Notes under the pieces: generated by a model
Told to the model about the DNA's origin: nothing
Databases searched by the model: none
What the model saw: the letters and a program-made list of their open reading frames with translations, nothing else
Assembly: GCF_041146395.1 (NCBI RefSeq)
Contig: NC_091002.1
Location: 6,070,501-6,134,500 of the forward strand
DNA from: Eulemur rufifrons
Lineage: Eukaryota > Chordata > Mammalia > Primates > Lemuridae
DNA length: 64,000 nt
Reading direction: 5' to 3'
Program-made: the position numbers and the translations under genes
Shown here: in pieces, positions 54,805 through 64,000 of the stretch
Layout: each line of letters starts with the position of its first letter
Numbering within the stretch: position 1 is the stretch's first letter

Positions 54805-55606
54805 CTACTGTGATGTCAGCGGCAGCTCTCAAGTGGTGATAATCAGAAGTGTTTCCATACAGGGCTAAAAATCCTTGGGAACATCCCTGGGCATCCCTGT
54901 TCCTTATTGTTCTCAACTTTTCCCCAGGGTCTGATGTCATTGGTTGCTGCCTTCTCAGAGAGGTCTTGTTGGATGGAGTCTGTGATGGAGACCCTTGGGA
55001 GATGTCTGCCCATCTGGGGGGGGTGCTTGCCTGTTCCTGATTTCTAGCTCTGTACCCTTGACCGTGTGTCTGAGATTGGAGATTGTAGCTTCACAGTGAA
55101 GACTCCACATCATCACACTGCATCCAGAGGGGTCTTTCTAAAACTACCCCCTTCTCCCTTGGGCCTCCATATGGCCAGGGTGGCACGTTGGCTGTTTCTC
55201 CATGTTGTAGAGTAGTGCCTGATACGGCTCAGCAGTGTTGTCCTCCACTAGTTAATCTTCAAGTGATAGCTAAATAAAATTTAATGTTACTGCACTGTTC
55301 CTTGTGGTGTTTAATTTGGGCCTGAACGAGGAAGGGTTGGGGGACAGAGATTAGAATGCTAGTTTGAGCACAAACCAGAACTGACCCTGCGTGCTTTTGC
55401 ACTTGGTTACTATTGGCTTCTTATTTCTTTTTTCATCAATCTGGGGCTAAGGCTGTGTTAGGGTTGGAAGATCTGATTTTAGACATGTTGACTAGGTTAT
55501 CCTGGGCATGGAGCTGAGCCTGGCACAAGCTCCTTTCCTATTGGTGTTTATTTTGCTTTCAAGCATGTCCCCATTGTCCTGCGCAGGCCTGGCATTGTGT
55601 TAGCTG

Positions 55607-55619
55607 CCCCCCCCCCCCA
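55607..55619 (+). repeat. Poly(C) run
   Basis: 13 consecutive C in otherwise unique intron sequence. A similar 13-C run lies at 16,162-16,174. Confidence 0.95.
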
Positions 55620-56029
55620 CAGTGGCTCTTTGAAGTGTATACTGTACTGGTGGGCAGGTGGTAATCGGCTTTTCAACAGTGACTGGACAGGTTAAGTCGT
55701 GCGTCTATGGCCACGCTGACTGCTGGTGGGAGTGCAGACTGGAGTTTGCCATCCTTGACTGACTGGTGTGTTCTTCCTTTTGAAGGTGATTCCTTGTTGC
55801 CTTTTCTTTCAGCTTTATCATTTTGTGATTCTGTGTCATTGTTGTGATATTAAAACTGCCTCTTGCAACCTAAATCATTATATAAAACATCATAAATTGC
55901 TTAAAAAAACCCAAGCCCCACAAAGCTGTACATGTGTTGACATACTTATTCTAGGTTTAAATGTAATATGTTGCTTTTTTTTTCTTTTTTAATACTGTAG
56001 CGTTCTAAGAACGGAAGCATCTGGGCTAG

Positions 56030-59524
<3,495 letters not shown>

Positions 59525-60835
59525 TAGTCTTTCTCATCTCCAGCCTTCTCACTGTTCCTTAACTACTAGCCCTACTATTTAGATGTGCAATGATTGTTTA
59601 TTTCAGCATGATTTTCAGAAATAGTATTTTATACTAAGTTTAAGTTATAAAAATGTCCACGATTATTAGGCTTGCGGGAAGAGAGAAAGCAACTAGAAAT
59701 GATCATCTTTGTCTTACAAAACTTGAGTAGGTAAATTGATTTGTACATGGAACAGCTAAAGTAATATATTAAGAATGTAATATGTCATTGATACAAGCAA
59801 ATACTTAAATAATAGTTGGGCAACCTATACATGCATTTTTGGAGGAAAAGTGAAAGATCAGGTTGTTTGAGAGTCTTCTGGAAAATCTTCTAAAGTTTGC
59901 ATTTAGTTTAAGGAAGGTGAGATGTGGCGAGTACAGAGTTGGAGCTGAGCAGGTTAGTGCCCCCGTGACCTGTGCACCCTTCAGAAGTGTGGGCGACTAG
60001 AGTCATGACTGGACCAGGCCAGTGCTCCAACCCAGTACGCCACCAGTCAGCCTTGTATGGCCCCTCAGTGGTGCAGGTGTACATGGCCCCTCCTGGTCTC
60101 TAGCTGGAGGCCCGAGCTGTCACAGAAGCAGCATTGCTGCTCTCATTCTGCACTTACATAGGTCTCTACTCTGCCACCCAAGTAGCCAAACAGGCCTGTC
60201 GGCTGGGAGTGGGACAAAGTGACACCTCTTTGGCAAATGTCGACTTTAGAGGGGATGGGTTCAGGATAAAGAGGACCTTGCTTAAGTCCCAGATGCTCCT
60301 GCCTGAATCCTGCCCAGGTCTTCTGTCCTGTGGGGGTGGTTGGCCTCTGCTGTGAGGCTCAGGCATGCATGTATGCTCTGCAGGACTTGTGGCAGGAGAA
60401 AAGCCTATGGCCTGGCTTCAGCTCTGCATCCACTGAGGACCTTTGGCATCCTTGGCTTGCCAGAATTGAGGGAGTCTCTTCCAAGGGGCTGCAGGAACCC
60501 CAGGGTATACCCCAAGGCATCTAGACTTGGTGAGAGTGTGAAAGAAAATGCTGGTTCAGACAGAAGGTATCCCCCATATGGGGATAGACCATCATGCTTC
60601 TGCAGCCAGTGTCTAGGCACATACAGGTGTATGTGAGGGATTGTCAGTTCCTTCTTAGCTCTCTAAAACTTGGCCTGGTGCCACACATCAAACCTGGTGA
60701 CTTTCACTTCTTCTGTCTGCATGGCACACCACAAGCAACTCTTGCTGATTTCTTTTTTAGTTCTGGGGATTTTTAGTTGTTTATGTGAAGCCATCTCAAG
60801 CTTCTAGCCCTCATACCTGTCAAACTGAAGTAGTC

Positions 60836-61136
60836 TTTTTTTTTTTTTTTTTGAGACAGAGTCACACTTTGTCACCCAGGTTGGAATGCAGTGTCAACGA
60901 TCATAGCTTACTGCAACCTGGAACTCCTGGGCTCAAGTGATCCTCCTGCCTCGGCCTCTGGAGTAGCTGGGACTATTGGTGCATGCCACCACGTCCGGCT
61001 AATTTTTTTTTCTATTTTTAGTAGACATGGGGTCTCGCTCTTGCTCAGGCTGGTCTTGAACTCCTGACCTCAGGTGATCTCCCACCTCGGCCTCCCAGAG
61101 TGATAGGATTACAGGCGTGAGCCACTGTGCCCGGCC
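60836..61136 (-). mobile_element. Alu SINE
   Basis: Antisense dimer from the T-run to gtgagccactgtgcccggcc. Confidence 0.9.
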
Positions 61137-63574
61137 TTTATACCCATTTTTAAGTGTCTTTATGTAACTAGGTATCTGCCCGGTTTTCAAAACAATGCCA
61201 AATGGTCATACTTGGATTCTAGCTTTTTTGTGTATGTAAACTATTTTATTTATTGTTTGCTTATTTGTATTTTTATTTATCTATTTAAAAAACTTTCAAG
61301 CCTACTGGTCAAATTAGAATGGCACAGTGGACACTCATTCCCCTCGTCTCGATTCAGTGACTTTTAACATCTTGTTTTGCCTGTTCTATCTCTTTCTCTA
61401 GATAAACACTCTTCTACTTTGCCAAACTGTGTGAATATGGGCTGTAGATGTCATGGCACTTCACTCCCAACTATGCCAGGTCAAGGACAGTTTCCTTACC
61501 AACTAAGCACTCAACCACACTACAGGAAACATTATGTCAGGAACGTGGCCTGTCATTATGGTCCTAGCTGAGAGTTCCTCAGCTATCCTGGTATCCCCAA
61601 CACCTGTGTTTTCCTACACTCTGGCATTGAGATGCATGCTCTGCCTCTGGCTGTCCTGCCTCTTCAGCTTCCTCTGGTCTAGAATAGCACCCCAAACCCC
61701 TATTACTTAGGATTGCTCTAGATCCCTCATGAGCAGACCCAGGTCAGAAAGGCCAGGCTGGAGCTGAGGAGCCTTGAAAGGTGGCTTTGTCCTTTATGTG
61801 TGCAGAAGCGGGTGTCCCCTATCAGCCAAGGCCAGGGAGTAGCACTGCTAACCCCCAACAGTCTGCTTCTCTAGGAATTGTTGGATGCAGGGAGCAGGTC
61901 CTCATAATCATACACAAACCAACTTCAGAAGACTTGATAATGTGCATTTGAAAAGCAGTTCAGAAGGAGGCAAACCAGGATGGACACCCTCCAGCTGAAA
62001 GGAAGTTTAGAAAACCTTTACGAAGAAAGGGATCAAAGGAGCCCATGAGGAAAGAGAGAGAAGTGAAGTGAGAGAAGGATGGTAGGCCAGGCAGACCATG
62101 CCTGGAGGGGCTTGTGGGGCAGCTGACACCCCTTAGTAGGTGGGGCCCTCAGAGCTCTCCATGGAAGGCCCCCCGCCCCATGGTCTTGAATGCGTGGGGT
62201 CTGGGTTCCCTTGCAGCACTGGAGTTAGTAGTCCTTGATGATCTATTGACTTATAAAATGGTAACTATCTATTTTTGTTATGCTTTCTACATTTTAGCTG
62301 GCATTTTTCTGTGAAAATGATCTCCCCCCTAAAAAAACTAGTTATGTATTACAATCCTTATTTTTTTATGTCCTCATCAGCCTTTCAGTATTTCCTCACC
62401 TCTGGTCTAACGTACCTCCCAGGCTCATCTTGTACATTTTTTGCCCTAGTCCTGGAATCAGCTATTTCTCTGGGAAGGCCTAGGTCCTTTTTTAGAGAAT
62501 AGTATGTAGAAGCCCAGATCTGGGCACTGGTTGTGTTCATTGCTCCAGGAGACAGAATTTGCCAGGGATACATGTGAAGTGGGTCTCCAGGCAGTGCTGA
62601 GCCCTGGCTCCAAGTGGAGATCTTGGGTCCATTTATGACTCCCCACCTCTTGGCCTGCAGCCCTCCACAGTGGGAGTGAGATGGTGAGTGGTGGGTGTCC
62701 TTGTTGGAGAAGGGCAAGGACATGGAGAAGAGGTGGCTCCTGGAGTGGAGCAGGCTAAGCACACTGTGTGAAGCAGGTGCTTTTATTTCTCTGTAAGATG
62801 GAGCCTCCCTACCCCCGATTTCTATCCCAAATTTTCTTTATTTTAATTTTGAATATCATGCTTGGGATTTATAGACCTGCTTGAATCAATTTTTGGAACT
62901 ATAGCATAATATACATGCAGAAGAGAACATAACTCATACTAGAGCTCAGTCTAGATTCTTTTAAAGTTTAGATTTCCTTTGGAAATCTAAGTTAATGAAA
63001 GTGTTAATAGCATTTTTGTGATATATAGCAGCAGAACTTGTCTTGGCTACTATCTACCAGGGTACATAGACGGTCTAGCAGCTTTGAGGCCTGACTCTTT
63101 AAGGTGGAGATAGAAGATAATTGTATGTTTTAGATGTCATGCTATGGAGAAAACTGGATTCTGTTGCATCTGGGGACTCCATCATCTCCCTGTCACACCT
63201 GGATCCCACTGGTCTTTTCTTAGATAACTGCAGTCTAGAATCAAGTAATTTTCTGTTGTGGAAATTATTTGTTGTGCTTTTTCTGTTATGGAAGGGAATC
63301 TTAAAAATTAATCCTCATTGCTTTATTTTTAGCATGTTCTAAAAATATTACAGGTAATCTGGCTTTCTCATGTCTTATGTTATTTGATAGTATAAGGTTT
63401 TTACTGATTTGTTTCTTTTTTGTTCTATCAGCTGCTGAGAGAGATGTGTTAAAATATCCGACTGGGTAGTGAATGTGCCCTTTTCTACTGTCAGTTTCTG
63501 GTTTACCTATTTTGGGGCTTTTGTACCCTCCAGGGACTAAACCAGGAAACTCAGACGTGGTAATACTTATATTG

Positions 63575-63922
<348 letters not shown>

Positions 63923-63927
63923 TCTGG

Positions 63928-64000
63928 TTTTTTTTTTTGTTGTTGTTTGTTTTTTGGTTTTTTTGGAGACACGGTCTCACTCTATCATCCAGGCTGGCAT
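63928..64000 (-). mobile_element. Alu SINE, cut by window edge
   Basis: T-rich tail then gagacacggtctcactctat at the very end of the window. Confidence 0.8.

Overview
This is mammalian nuclear DNA, almost certainly from a primate and most likely a strepsirrhine (lemur-type). It holds the 5' halves of two divergently transcribed genes. On the minus strand are the first six coding exons of LETM1 (mitochondrial inner-membrane cation/proton exchanger). On the plus strand are the first two coding exons of NSD2 (WHSC1/MMSET, H3K36 methyltransferase). The LETM1-NSD2 head-to-head order is that of human 4p16.3. The lineage call rests on two things. Many Alus have the dimeric primate form with a lemur-like A-rich linker insert (gacagctaaaaatatatata) and a right arm ending ctaggctgacgccacggcac. 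A 3' L1 end at 27,331-27,473 also looks strepsirrhine to me. Both are recognition from memory, not a database result.

Layout. 1-18,910: LETM1, exon 6 (939-1,142) back to exon 1 (ATG at 18,910). All six exons join in frame with GT-AG boundaries and give 359 codons; the gene continues off the left edge. 18,300-20,100: LETM1 CpG-rich promoter, with an NRF-1-like site and a 48-bp tandem duplication. 20,200-31,550: intergenic, with LTRs, L1 pieces, a TTAGGG-like G-rich tract, an isolated GC-rich patch at 25,700-26,130 and a repeat-poor block at 27,490-29,930. 31,650-33,400: NSD2 CpG-rich promoter, with CCAAT boxes, a perfect CRE, a CHR-like element and an E2F site. 33,400-56,000: a long NSD2 5' intron crowded with Alus, hAT fossils and antisense L1 fragments. 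It also holds a (TG)n(CG)15 tract and a pair of long inverted-repeat arms. 56,001-56,623: NSD2 start-codon exon. 59,318-59,480: exon with the first half of PWWP domain 1. The rest of NSD2 lies off the right edge.

The two genes do not share a pathway. They are neighbours deleted together in human Wolf-Hirschhorn syndrome, and the NSD2 5' intron corresponds to the region broken in myeloma t(4;14). I found no tRNA, rRNA, CRISPR or prokaryotic-type system. Most of the longer open frames are chance products of GC-rich islands or of transposon sequence. Nothing here amounts to a new protein-coding system. The most unusual items are structural: the 52.3-53.4 kb inverted repeat, the TG/CG tract, the G-rich telomere-like tract, the CA repeat beside a LETM1 splice acceptor, and several transposon insertions with readable target-site duplications.
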